Positions 20,275-30,871 of a stretch of 64,000 bases of DNA are shown piece after piece. Numbering within the stretch: position 1 is the first letter of the stretch; every line of letters starts with the position of its first letter. This DNA is from Cocos nucifera (lineage: Eukaryota > Streptophyta > Magnoliopsida > Arecales > Arecaceae). The notes below the pieces were generated by a model. The model made no database searches and was not told the origin of the DNA. It was given only the letters and a program-made list of their open reading frames with translations. Position numbers and translations under genes: made by a program. The DNA lies in contig QRFJ01005988.1 of the NCBI GenBank assembly GCA_006176705.1, forward strand, positions 1 through 64,000, given 5' to 3'.

Positions 20275-21262
20275 TTTATTCAAGATAGTGGCATTGGAAA
20301 GCAGATTAAGCTTGATGAGAAAGTCTCACAAGCAGAAAGAGCTAAGGACCAAGTGGAACCAAATCAGGTTGAGCCAATAAGAACACTACCTCCTCCACCT
20401 CGTAGATCGGAAAGAGTTTCCCGTCCCCCTGAAAGATACTTAGGTATTATTTCAGAGGACGTAGAGGAAATGTTCCTCATAGGTAATGGTGCTCATGGTG
20501 ATGATCCCAAAACCTACAATGAGGCGATATCAGATATCGACTCCGAGAAATGGCTTGAGGCAATGAAGTCAGAGATCGACTCGATGCACTCAAACCAAGT
20601 CTGGACCTTGGTAGATCCACCAGAAGGTATAGTACCTATTGGGTGTAAATGGATCTTCAAGAGAAAGATTGGTGCAGATGGGAATGTGGAGACATTCAAG
20701 GCTAGACTGGTGGCAAAAGGTTATAGTCAACGTGAAGGCATTGACTATCAGGATACCTTTTCCCCGGTAGCTATGCTAAAATCCATCCGCACATTGCTTG
20801 CTGTTGCAGCCTATTTCGATTATGAAATATGGCAAATGGACGTGAAAACGGCATTCCTAAATGGATATCTTGAGGAAGATATCTATATGGAACAGCCGCT
20901 AGGTTTCACATCCAGTGATACTGATCACAAGGTTTGCAAGCTGCAAAGGTCCATATATGGACTTAAGCAAGCATCTCGGAGCTGGAACACTCGTTTCAAT
21001 GATGTGATCAAAAAGTTTGGTTTCATCAAAAACGAAGAGGAACCATGTGTTTTCAAAAGGGTCAGTGGGAGCGCTGTTGTCTTCCTCGTATTGTACGTGG
21101 ATGACATCCTCCTTATTGGGAATGATATTCCCATGTTGACATCAGTCAAGATGTGGTTGTCTAAGGAATTCTCCATGAAAGACCTAGGTGAAGCATCCTT
21201 TATTCTAGGAATTAAGGTCTATAGGGATAGACCGAATAGGATGCTAGGACTTTCACAGAAAG
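20275..21262 (+). pseudogene. rt: Reverse transcriptase of A, main part
   Basis: Same frame as the integrase. The linker is acidic and Pro-rich (LPPPPRRSERVSRPPERY). RT motifs follow in order: WIFKRKIGADG, KARLVAKGYSQREGIDYQDTFSPVA, WQMDVKTAFLNGYL, QPLGF, YGLKQASRSW and the catalytic YVDDILLIG (about 21096-21120), all intact. An extra A near 21261 (CAGAAAGATG for CAGAAGATG) moves the frame; the old frame then ends at 21294. Together with RNase H it copies element RNA into DNA. Confidence 0.9.
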
Positions 21263-22075
21263 ATGTACATAGAGGAAGTACTAAAGAGGTTTAGTATGGA
21301 AAACTCTAAGAGGGGATTAATACCCTTCAGACATGGTATTCATCTTTCCAAGAAGATGTGCCCCAGCACACCTGAGGAAATAGAATGCATGAGCAAGATC
21401 CCTTATGCTTCTGCAATAGGGAGCCTCATGTATGCCATGCTATGTACACGACCTGATATAGCCCATGCTGTGAGTGTCACAAGCAGATATCAGTCAAATC
21501 CAGGTGAAGAACACTGGACTTCTGTGAAATGTATCCTTAAGTACTTGAGAAGAACTAAGGATATGATGTTGGTCTTTGGTAATGGAGAACTCCAAGTTCA
21601 GGGATACACAGACTCGGACTTCATGTCCGATATAGATGATCGAAAGTCGACATCTGGAAGTCTGTTTGTGTGCAATGGTGGAGCTGTCAGCTGGAAGAGT
21701 TCCAAGCAAACTGTGATAGCAGATTCCACCATGGAAGCAGAATATATAGCTGCATCAGAGGCTGCAAAGGAAGCGTTCTGGTACAAGAAGTTTGCTGCAG
21801 AAATTGGAGTAATGCCATCAGATGCCATTCCTCTTTACTGCGACAACAATGGCGCCATAGCCCTTGCTAAGGAGCCGAGGTCTCACCAGAAGTCCAAGCA
21901 CATTGAGCGGCGATATCATCTCATCCGCGATTACCTTGAGAAAGGTTACGTTGAGGTCAAGAGAGTCAACTCCACAGATAATGTGGCAGACCCACTTACA
22001 AAGCCGTTGGGCCAGCAGAAGATCGAAGCCCACCTTGAGAAGATGGGACTTAGACTTGTAGCCAATTGGCTTTAG
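21263..22075 (+). pseudogene. rnh: RT C-terminus and RNase H of A
   Basis: 270 codons open after the shift. RT connection: MYIEEVLKRFSMENSKRGL and SAIGSLMYAMLCTRPDIAHAV. RNase H follows: GYTDSDFMSDIDDRKSTSGSLF, VIADSTMEAEYIA and CDNNGAIALAKEP, with the acidic active-site residues present, ending ADPLTKPLGQQKIEAHLEKMGL and a stop 14 bp before the 3' LTR. No envelope-like gene follows. The frame is complete to its natural end. Confidence 0.9.
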
Positions 22076-22078
22076 GAC

Positions 22079-22089
22079 AAGTGGGAGAT
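22079..22089 (+). promoter_or_regulatory. Polypurine tract of A
   Basis: AAGTGGGAGAT directly before TGTTAGATAT. Element C has CCAAGTGGAAG at the same place. Confidence 0.8.
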
Positions 22090-24367
22090 TGTTAGATATA
22101 TGTGCCCTAGAAGCCAGAATTGGCTGACACTTGTAATACACTTCTAGGGGCAAAATTGTAATTTTGACTATAATTAATGAAATGGGTTATTTTCTATCAC
22201 ACATGTGTATTTAGTGTCTGTGATACATCCTTTGAGTTAATGGTAATGATAATTCATATTTTCAAGAGTTGAAAATTTAAGACATGAATAATCATTATTA
22301 ACTCATAAACAGCTCCCGACCATAGGATCATCACGAGGATGGTGATTGATCCGGAAGGTTGGTGTACGATCGCTTCTCTTTAGTAGATGAGTCTTGAGTC
22401 TACGGTGTGGAGACACCAGAGCGAGAGTACAGGTACTCGTTAGAGAACGAGGGCACTGAGCGTGACCACCTCGAGTAGTCATTAGGGAGTCTACCTTCTC
22501 GTCAATGACTGACTCGATGCTGCAGTAGTGTGTCTGGTTCTTTGACCTGAGATGCATCGGCAGTTCACCTTGAGGGTGTTATAGTTTGACTACACCATTA
22601 CTCGGTCTCCTAGCCATATGGAACCCTGAGGTGTATGTTGGCTATAGCATGTTCATTGTAGGAACTGGATTGCATCAAGATGGGATCTATCTACCTCGGT
22701 GGTAGAGGAGTAGCCCTATGATGATCATGAGAATCAAGTCCAGAAATCCATGGCCATGGTAGAGTGAAATAATAGAAAGAGTTTCTATTTAGATTTTCAC
22801 ATTGGACTCGAATCGAATGATTACATCATATGACAGAGACTAGGGTTTGACGAGTTCACCTTAACCCTAATCTGATCGGGGCTCAAGATAGAAGAACTTA
22901 ATCACACAGGTAGCTGCACCAAGAGGTTCGCATTCAGCTCTGATGGGTTGCCACCATATACTGCTAGGTGTCACTGGTGGATTTTGGGAGCAATTAGAAT
23001 GATTTAGATGATCGATCATTCTAGCTGTTCGAATCAGAAGAGTTCTGATCCATCGAAAGGAGTTTCGATGATGTCGATGATAGAGATCATGACATATCCC
23101 ATTACCATACAGAACTGAACCTAACTGGGTCACACAAACAAGGGTTTGAATCTGGTGATCATCAATTGAACTGATCTAGTTCAATTGATCTGAATGAGAT
23201 TCAATTAGGTTCAAGGAAATCGTGCTAGCACTCGATTGAACCTAACGTTCTTCTTTTACTATCATAAATAAGTTGTCCTGACTGAGCCAAAGGAGTTTGT
23301 GCTCAATCAGAGGCCTTCATATGGTCTGACTGGAGGTTGTCCAAGTCAGAATAGGTTGTCTTATTTGTAAGACATTACCTGCCATTTTTGGTCACCTGCC
23401 ATTTCTTGTTCTTTGACTTTGGTCAAAAGTCTACCTTTGACTGGTCAAATGTTGACCATTCACCCTTTGACTTTTGACCACATGTCATGCACCTATTGGA
23501 GAGCTGGTGGGGGCTTGTCCCCCTGCCAGAACCTGGCAAGGAGAAGGGCGCACGCCAAGGGTGGCGTGAGCCCAAGTAGGAGGCGCCTAGGAGTCCTTGT
23601 TGGACAAGGACTCCACCTCCCTTTAGGATTCCAATTAGAGTTCTACTAAGAATCCAGTTTGACTGGTCTTAGGCGCCCTCTAAGGAGGAATCCAGGGGTC
23701 TCTTTTTCAACCAATCAGATTTAGATCTGATTTCACAAAGGGTTGTGATTGGTTGAGAGGAAGAGGAGTTGGATCACAAGAGGTCTATAAATAAGACCCT
23801 GCGCCCAACCCTAATCCTAAGTGAATTCAATAGAGATTTCCCACGTCCAAGGCTGCCTCTCCCCTCCTTCTCCACGCCATACTCTCTTCTCCCCTTGCTC
23901 TCCACGTCCAAAAGTGTTTTGGACTTAGTTTGGTGCGATTCAGATCAAGGAAAGGCGATCAAAAGCAAGAAGGCTGCGCTGCTGCAAAAGGACGACTGCA
24001 GATCTTCAAAAGAGTTTTGAAGATCCTCCAGATCAGATCCAGATCTGATTTTTGGAGGTGTGATAGAGAAGAAGAGGTTCTCCAGATCCAACCCGAGTGG
24101 ATACCGGTAGAGGCCAGGCACTTGCGTGGCTAAGATCCAGAACCTTCCGCTGCAATCAGGATCATCTACAGGGTAATAGGATTACCCAAATCAGGTAAAT
24201 TGAATTTGATTTAATTTATCTTCTTTTATTTTATTTATTAAAATAATAAGAATCAGATTTGAAACATATCAAGATCTGATTAAGGTCAAGAGAAAATTTT
24301 TGAAATATATCTCTTGATCTAATCAGATCTGGATGAACCTGGACCGGGAAATCAAGATTTCCCTTCA
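22090..24367 (+). repeat. 3' LTR of A (2278 bp)
   Basis: Near-identical to the 5' LTR. Differences noted by eye include ATAAATAG/ATAAACAG near 14195, CTCCATGCC/CTCCACGCC near 15763 and a lost A in AAGGATCAAG near 24283. Ends TTTCCCTTCA at 24367, followed by GAGAG and the remaining 19 bp of the B LTR. Confidence 0.95.
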
Positions 24368-24372
24368 GAGAG

Positions 24373-24391
24373 TGCCACTTCTGAGCTCACA
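24373..24391 (-). repeat. 3' LTR of B, remaining 19 bp
   Basis: Read on the minus strand this is the LTR start, TGTGAGCTCAG. It is followed on the minus-strand upstream side by the polypurine tract AAGGTGGAGAA. Confidence 0.8.
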
Positions 24392-24404
24392 TTCTCCACC
24401 TTGG
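24392..24404 (-). promoter_or_regulatory. Polypurine tract of B
   Basis: On the minus strand CCAAGGTGGAGAA abuts the LTR start TGTGAGC, as expected of a plus-strand primer. Confidence 0.75.
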
Positions 24405-25080
24405 TACTTCTAAGTCCTTGTGAACTCATCTCTTCTCAATAGACCCATCCATGCCACACATCTCTGAAAGCTATCTCTGGAGAGTACCTTTATGAGTGCA
24501 TCAGACTGATTCTCTTTGGTATGAACCTTCATCAGTTCCACTTCACCTTCCTCCACCAACTCTCTGATCCTATAGTACCTCACGTTTATATGCTTTGTGC
24601 GTGCATGATAGACTGAATTCTATGCCAACAACAGAGCACTCTGATTATAACTGAATAGTGTAACCTTACTTTGCTCCACCCCCAGCTCATCAATCAGCCT
24701 CCTAAGCCAAAGGGCTTTCTTTGCAGCCTCCATTATCCTAATGTACTCAGCCTCTATGGTAGATAACATCATGATTGGCTGAAGGGTTGATCTCTAAGAT
24801 ACTAGTCCACCATATACGCAGAAGAGATATCCATTAGTAGACCTTCTTGTATCAAGATCACCAATATAATTTGCATCAACAAATCCTTCAAGAGGACTTG
24901 AACCTTCACACATCTTCATAGATTGTTCTCCAAATCCTTTCGACCACCCACCAAGCACCAAACCATAATCCCTTGTTCCATGCAGATATCTCAATATCCA
25001 TTTCAATGCTTTCTAGTGTTTCTTCCTAGGGTTAGCCATGTATCTACTAACCGTGCTCACTGCATGTGCTATATCTGATC
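24405..25080 (-). pseudogene. rnh: RNase H region of B, degraded
   Basis: On the minus strand, RT/RNase H junction phrases MKWILRYLHGTRDYGLVLGG and GFVDANYIGDLDTRRSTNGYLF are legible at 25006-24794. These correspond to the common Copia phrases around the first catalytic Asp of RNase H. Downstream, toward 24405, the frame is broken, but ADE-type text (YIRIMEAAKKA reading) can still be followed. Inactive. Confidence 0.75.
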
Positions 25081-25990
25081 TACAGCACACTATAATGTAC
25101 ATTACACTGCCTACAACATTTGCATAAGGGACTTGTTCCATATACTCTCTCTCCTCTTCTTACTGGGGGCAATGTAACTTCGAGAGAGATATATGGCTTG
25201 ATAATGGCATCTCTGTAGGTTTGGCCTTCTCTATCCCAAACCTCTCCAGAACCTTCTGGACATACTTTTCTTATGACAAATGGAGCACTCCATTGCACCT
25301 ATCTCTACAAATCTCTATTCCAAGGATTTTCTCTGCTAGACCTAAATCCTTCATCTCAAACTCAGATGATAATATCCTTTTCAGCCTTTTCACAGCATCT
25401 ATGCTTCTGCTGGCTATGAGCATACCATCTACATACAATAATAGATACAGGGCATCCTTCTCATCTACATCCTTGACGTAGACACAACAATCATGTTCAC
25501 ATTTGTTGAAACCCAGGCTCAAGACAAAGCTATCGAACCTTTGATACCACTAATGAGGGGATTGTTTCAAGCCATACAAAGACTTCCTGAGTAAACACAC
25601 CTTTTCTTCCTGTCCAATCTCTATGAAACCATCTGGCTGCTTCATATAGATTCTTTCCTCCAAAGTCCCATGAAAAAAAGTCATCTTCATGTCCATCTAT
25701 TCCAATTCTATGTTATGCTATGCCATCAATGACAGCAAAACTTGAATAGATGTATGACGCACCGCAGAAGAAAAAATTTTTGTGTAGTCAATCCCTTCCC
25801 TTTGTGAGTATCCCTTTTCTACCAGCTTTGCTTTGAATCTGACTCCATCTTGTTCTGAAGCTGCTTCTTTCTTTGTGAACACCAACTTTGAGCCAATAGA
25901 TCGAGCACCCTTTAGAAGTTCCATCAGTTGCTATGTCTGATTCTTCTCAAGTGATTCCATCTTGTCCATCATGGCCTGTATCCATGAATC
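25081..25990 (-). pseudogene. rt: Reverse transcriptase of B, catalytic box altered
   Basis: Minus-strand pieces at 25924-25718 (SKLVFTKKEAASEQDGVRFKAKLVEKGYSQREGIDY) and 25522-25271 (CCVYVKDVDEKDALYLLLYVDGMLI ... FEMKDLGLAEKILGIEI) give the Copia RT order. The catalytic box reads YVDG instead of YVDD, so polymerase activity would be lost even without the several stops between the pieces. The middle RT motifs are recognisable with frame changes at 25560-25700. Confidence 0.85.
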
Positions 25991-26590
25991 ATGATCCTCA
26001 CTCTCCATGGCCTCTGCATAATTCTCTGAATCTCCATTAGCGGTGATGAGTGCATAGAGATAAATTCATCAATGCCATATCTGATCGACCTCCTAATAGT
26101 ATGCTGGAGCTTGTGCAAGGCCACTCCCACTGGCACATCTCTGCTTGATGTCTGTGGCTGCTCCTACACATCTGTTTGAACTATCGGCCCTCCATGCTGA
26201 TTTTCAATCTGAGACAATATTTTTCTGCCTAGCTCTACCTCACCAGGAATACTCCTGTATGTGGACGTAACCTACATGCCATCATTCTCTGACTAGCCAC
26301 CGCTGTTCATCTTTATTTTTCTAATTCCATCTATCCCAAACCTCCTCAAGATGCTCTTCTCAACAAAGATAACGTCCCTATTGATCACTGACTTCTATGC
26401 CTAAGAGTCCCACAGCAGGTACCCCTTGACTTCTTGTGGATATCCTATGAATGTCATCTTTTGAGATTTTGGGTCCAATTTGCTCCTCTCGATTGCCTCT
26501 ACATGTGCATAGGCTGTGCAATCGAAAACTTTCAGGTGGCCAAGCACCACCTTCTTTCCACTCTAGACCTCCTCTAGAATGCCTCCATTC
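25991..26590 (-). pseudogene. Integrase C-terminal part and linker of B, degraded
   Basis: No long frame. On the minus strand scattered phrases from the integrase C-terminus (GYPQEVKGYLLWDS-type reading near 26440-26400) and the variable linker to RT can be followed with several stops. Nothing else is seen here. Confidence 0.5.
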
Positions 26591-27241
26591 AGCTTATGAT
26601 GAGGGGACATGTTCCCAAGAAAATAAGAAAAAATTTAGAGCATTACCCCAAAAGAACTTTGCGAGTGATGTTTGCAGCCTCAAACTCCATGCCTTCTTGG
26701 TCAATATCCAGTTCATTCTCTCCACCACACCATTCTGTTTGAAAGTCATCTTCACCGTGTAATGGCATTTGATGCTATTTTCCTCACAGTACCTCCTAAA
26801 CTCAAGGCTACTATACTTTCCTTCATTGTCCAACCTCAGACACTTCACCTATCTTCTTGACTCTACTTCAGCTCTCCGAGCTCTGAATCGGGCAAACACC
26901 TTTAATTTTTCTTTGATCAGATAAATCCATACCTTCCTTGAGAAATAATCAATGAAAGTAACAAAGTATTTTGCCCCACCTTTAGCTGATGTAGGAGCTA
27001 GTCCCCATACATCCAAGTGCACTAAATCCAGCACTCTCTCATTGTGCTTTGTTCTTCTAGAAAACTTCACTCTATGTTGTTTGCCAAAGATGCATGATTT
27101 ACAAAAATCTGTGCCCTCCTTCTTCAAGGCTGGGATCATACCTTTTCTGCTTAGTTCAGTAAGCCCACGATCACTCATATGATCCATCTGATAGTGCCAC
27201 AATTGATATAAAATCTGCTCCTCCTGTGCCACTACTAGCAC
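26591..27241 (-). pseudogene. int: Integrase of B
   Basis: On the minus strand, 27241-26849 carries the zinc domain (LWHYQMDHMSDRGL ... CKSCIFGKQHRV) and the first catalytic Asp (LVHLDVWG), with FIDYFSRKVWIYL. The next piece, 26848-26594, has LRLDNEGKYSS (second Asp) and QNGVVERMN (the Glu). The pieces abut with a frame disruption near 26849. Substitutions at otherwise constant places (RLGH to QMDH) suggest long inactivity. Typical Copia integrase placed before RT. Confidence 0.85.
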
Positions 27242-27820
27242 CTCGCACTATCATTTACCACTAAACCTTCCATTCTATAAAGATTGTTGCTCAGTCTTCT
27301 ACCTCTCATCACCACCAAAGCTTTCTTTGAAATTTTCAGACATCCACTCCCAGCCTGGCTACTAAAAGCATAACCCTACTCCTCCAAGTAGCCTAAAGAA
27401 ATCAAATTCTTTTTCAACTCCAGTACATGCCTGACATTTGATAATGTACGAATAATCCTATCGTACATTCTCACCCTAATAGAGCCAATTCTAGCTACTT
27501 TGCACTAGTGATCATCTCCAAGGCTGACACCTCCACCATCAGCCTTCTGATAGGTAGCAAACCACTCTCGATAAGAAGTATAGTGGTGCGAGCATGCTGA
27601 ATCCAATATCCATATAGTATCGCACTCTGTGGATCCATTTGATACAACTAGCAGGTCTTCTCTACTACTCACAGAAGCTGTATCATCTTTCTTGCTGGCC
27701 TTCCCTTTTTTTGATATCAAAAGGAGACAATCTCTCCTCAGGTATCCAGCCTGATGACATTTATAACATTTCAATGTCATCTTTCTCTGGTCGCAAGACT
27801 TTGACCTGCCCTTGGATTTT
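27242..27820 (-). pseudogene. pro: Zinc knuckle and protease region of B
   Basis: 27780-27505 on the minus strand: a knuckle-like CYKCHQAGYLRRDC in which the His of CCHC is Tyr, a Lys/Ser-rich linker, then IWILDSACSHHYT, the Copia protease signature with DSA in place of the canonical DSG. The remaining protease up to the integrase is broken by stops (27500-27250). Confidence 0.8.
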
Positions 27821-27846
27821 CTTCTTGTCTTCTCCTTTGATCTTTC

Positions 27847-28458
27847 CTATCCTTCGTTTACAGCCAAGATCTCAGACTTAGGGTCTCCCTTGCAGTTCTT
27901 TTCTCTTTGCTCATTTGATCTTAGCACACCAACAATCTCTTCATAGTTTAGGGTCTCCTTTCCATAAACTAAAGTTGTTACGAGACCATCATATGAACTT
28001 GGGAGAGAACATAATAGCGGCAATGCCCGATCCTTCTCGTCGATCTTCACATCTAAACTCATTACCTCAGAATACACTTGATTGAACATTTGGATATGTG
28101 CAACAAAATCTTCACCTTCGGACATCCTTAGACTATACAGTTGTTTCTTCAACCATAGTGTATTCGTCATGTTCTTCCCCATGTATGTGTTCTCCAGTCT
28201 CTCCCAAAGCTCCTTTGCCATAGTTTCTGTGCAAAACTCAGGAAAAACCTAATCGACCAAGCACATCCAAATTATGCTAAAAGAAATTTTTTCCAACTCT
28301 TTCCAATCCTCAGCACTAATCTTTTCTGGCCTTTCTTTTGTCAAGATCTTGTAGATCCTCTGCTGAACCAACAAGTCCTTTACTCTTTGCTGCCATAGGG
28401 TAAAATTTTCCTTGCCATCGAACTTATCAAAATCCACGTTGAGTCCACTTGACCCCAT
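27847..28458 (-). pseudogene. gag: gag of B
   Basis: Two minus-strand pieces: 28458-28249 begins MGSSGLNVDFDKFDGKENF and contains LWQQRVKDLLVQQ; 28221-27847 contains AKELWERLENTYMGKN and FNQVYSEVMSLDVKIDEKDRAL, the Copia gag (UBN2-like) domain. A stop at about 28250 separates them. ATG 28458 lies about 260 bp after the primer site, a normal leader length for this kind of element. Confidence 0.85.
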
Positions 28459-28714
28459 GACTTCAAATAAGTCAAGAACTGCTTCCTAACACCCTTCACA
28501 ATCACACACACCAGCAAAACTATCCTTCAAAGAAGATCTAACTAGCCCTAGATCCTCTTTCCAAACTTTTGTATCATCATTCCTCCGTATAAATAATCTC
28601 CACCTCAATCTAGAGACAACCACAAAGCAAACAAGAAGTTTTAGGATAAAATCTGATGCAACAGATCCTGGATGTAGTAAACCGTAGGTGTCTTCCTTTC
28701 TTCCATGCAATATC

Positions 28715-28726
28715 GCTCTGATACCA
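28715..28726 (-). promoter_or_regulatory. Primer binding site of B (initiator tRNA-Met)
   Basis: On the minus strand TGGTATCAGAGC, perfect, a few bases after the LTR end TATTCCTGATA. Confidence 0.85.
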
Positions 28727-28728
28727 AT

Positions 28729-29323
28729 TATCAGGAATACGCGCTCTTCCCATATGGATCGACGTGGCTACTGATGATTAGCCAAGCAACAAGAAAGAAT
28801 CTCTCAAAGATTACTGCAAAAGCATGATCAAATAATTCAAGGAATAGAGAAGAAGAGAAGAAGAGATTTCTGGGAGAAAAGAGCTTTTATTAAGTATATC
28901 TCAGCCTCATTACAACCTTGACCTATTTTCAGTATATATACTTTTCAAAGGATCAAGCTCAAGCTCATAAAAAAAATTCTCCAAATTCAAATAATCCATG
29001 TATACAAAATAATAACCCACAAAAACTAAGCCGGCTAACATGCGATTGGGTAGGCTCAGTCTGGGACTGAGCTGACCAAATTGTGTACCATGCCAATAGT
29101 TCGAAAATGCTGCTTTCTATCTAGATTTTTTTTGAGACCTAGTCGACCCAGTCCTGGACTGAGCCGGCCTAGCTTTCAACTTAGCCAACTCAGTCTCAGG
29201 GTGAGCCGGCCCAATTTTTGAACTTTGCTAGGAGAGCTGATTTCTCTTTCAGCTCGCTCTCGTCTTTTCATGATCTATCTTATCATATTTTCAAGACTTA
29301 GGAGTGCCACTTATGAGCTCACA
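28729..29323 (-). repeat. 5' LTR of B (about 595 bp)
   Basis: Minus-strand start TGTGAGCTCATAAGTGGCAC at 29323, end ...CCTGATA at about 28729. The minus-strand TATA region is at 28933-28941; the palindromic modules lie upstream of it at about 29014-29215. Its clean continuity shows the original state of the sequence that A interrupts in the other LTR. Confidence 0.85.
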
Positions 29324-29390
29324 CAGACTCTAAATCAAGTGAAGTCCGCATTGCCCCTTCCTCATCTATAAATAGAGGGAAAGGGCTTCA
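29324..29390 (+). promoter_or_regulatory. Core promoter of V (TATA at 29367-29374)
   Basis: TATAAATA in CTCATCTATAAATAGAGGG, on the plus strand and upstream of a long leader, primer site and the V ORFs of copy 2. The first 40 bases continue the V intergenic region that stops at 13382 on the other side of B. Confidence 0.55.
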
Positions 29391-30871
29391 GCTGGAGGAG
29401 GAGGTAAAGTGAGCGATCGACAGCCTAAGCGATCGAGTGCGGGAAGGCTCCACCTGGAGAGTTGAGAGTCTCTTCTCTCCTCTCTCTTGCTACTTTCCAA
29501 AGCTAAGGTAGAGCTTCTCTTCTTCCATTCTCTTCTTCCTTTCTCTTCTTTCCTTCTCTTCTTCCTTCTCTTCCTTTCTTTCCTTCTCATTTTCTCTTCA
29601 TCACTTCCTCTTATCTTCTTCCTTCATCATCTCATCTCTTTTCTTCCATCTCATCTCATATTCTCCACTTCCCTACTCTAACATCCACTACCATCTTCCA
29701 CCATATAATCTCTATATAACTCTCCACTCCTCACTTTTTCCTTATAAATACTCTATCTAAGGGAGAACATCAGAAGGAAAAGAAACTCCCTCTTGCATCT
29801 TCCTTTGGCATCTTCAGAAGAAGGATCTGAAATATTCTTCTCTTCTCTCCTTTCCATTCCCCCTTCATTCATCTTCCCTTCTACTATTCATCTTCTTCTT
29901 CTGAGAGAAAACTCTTGCCAAGGCTCTCTTGTAAATATGTAAGTAAGTGTGCTTAGTATGTATTAGCTTGTATCAAGTATGCTTGGCATCTCTGGTATGT
30001 AAATAAGTTTGTTTAAGCTTGTATGGTATGCTTTTAAGCTTTCTTCAGCACTACTGTAAGACATTCTATGTAAATAAAGTATGCTTTTCTTCATAATTAG
30101 TCTATAATTACTGTTTATAGTTACTATTCATTGTTACTATTCATAGTTACTATTCATAATTACTTTTCAATACTATAGCTCGATACTGTAGTAGAAACTA
30201 CTGTGTAGTATTGGAGTAGATATAATAGTACTACTGTAGAAACCACTATCCAGTACTATAAATGGGGGTACTATAGTATGAGGAAAACCATCCAAGTACT
30301 ACATGGAATTGTTCCATAAAAAAATAGTCAATCCTGAAGGATAAACCAACCCTGAGGTTGGTAGAAGCTGCATTGTAAAGAATCGTGTAGTCAGGATAAA
30401 CACCCTAAATACCTCCTCGTACCCTCAGTATCCTGATTGTATTACAAACAATCGTGCAATCACCAGTGCTGAGCATTAACTATTTATCAGTTAACTACTG
30501 TCTAGTATGCTTTAACAGTAACTATTTATATTAACTATTGAGTAGTATGTTAGTAGTTAGTTTATTTAACTATTTATATTTACTATTAGTTATTGCTTTA
30601 TGTTTGTGCTTATATTTAGTAATTGTTGCTTTATGTTTATTTTGTACTTATGTTTGGTTTTAAGTTTATTTCAAAAAAAAGCAAAAAATATCTAGTTGTT
30701 AGTTTATTTTAAATTTGGTAAAATATAAAAATGATCTCCTTCTTTAGTTAGTTTGTTTGAATTTTTCTGCATAGTATTCATCTATCTGAGTTATTAGTCT
30801 ATCTGCATACTTGTCTAAGTACTTTTCCTCTTTTTATCTACATAGTCTGTCCATCGATCATTTATAGATCA
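29391..30871 (+). other. V copy 2: 5' part of the long leader
   Basis: No convincing gene. A pyrimidine-rich tract (CT/TTC repeats) spans about 29465-29700, directly after the promoter. AATAAAG, a possible polyadenylation signal, is at about 30067. From 30100 to 30300 ACTATTCATAGTT-type repeats and ACTGTAGTAG/CTACTGT-type inverted words alternate. A perfect hairpin ACCAACC-CTGA-GGTTGGT lies at 30345-30362. From about 30600 the text aligns with copy 1 (7577 onward). TRG2 interrupts at 30872. Confidence 0.5.
29465..29700 (+). repeat. Pyrimidine-rich tract after the V promoter
   Basis: Almost only C and T on the plus strand, with TTCTTCC and CTCTTCT words repeated. Pyrimidine-rich leader elements near the transcription start are known in plant pararetroviruses and many plant genes. 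Confidence 0.6.

Larger units (their letters stand above)
13978..24367 (+). mobile_element. A: nearly intact Angela/BARE-lineage Copia retrotransposon (10.4 kb)
   Basis: Complete: 5' LTR, primer site, leader of about 1.9 kb, gag-protease-integrase-RT-RNase H, polypurine tract, 3' LTR and 5-bp target duplication. The integrase and RT phrases (HTDVCGPF, FTDDLSRYGYVYL, YVDDILLIGND) and the LTR start TGTTAGATATATGTGCCCTAGA place it with Angela/BARE elements. Comparing the two LTRs by eye I count about 15 differences and one single-base indel in 2.28 kb, so insertion is recent. Two nonsense codons and two one-base insertions break the reading frame; all catalytic residues I can check are kept. Confidence 0.95.
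13383..29323 (-). mobile_element. B: Copia-type LTR retrotransposon, minus strand, 3' LTR split by element A
   Basis: Own sequence is 13383-13977, 24373-24391 (3' LTR) and 24392-29323. Minus-strand order is 5' LTR (29323 to about 28729), primer site, gag, protease, integrase, RT, RNase H, polypurine tract, 3' LTR: the Copia gene order. LTR ends are TGTGAGCTCA... and ...TATTCCTGATA. The flanks (TGGAC left, CAGAC right) match at only three of five positions, so the target duplication is uncertain. All coding parts carry stops, frameshifts or lost active-site residues. It inserted in the intergenic region of V, since V sequence lies on both sides. Confidence 0.85.

Noticed and set aside
29324..29328. 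Exact target duplication for element B
   Set aside because: The flanks TGGAC (13378-13382) and CAGAC (29324-29328) agree at only three of five positions; nesting in V is supported by context, not by this match.
29366..29590. Minus-strand frame with a Lys/Arg/Glu-rich product
   Set aside because: It is the complement of the pyrimidine tract in the V leader; such tracts give open, charged shadow frames.
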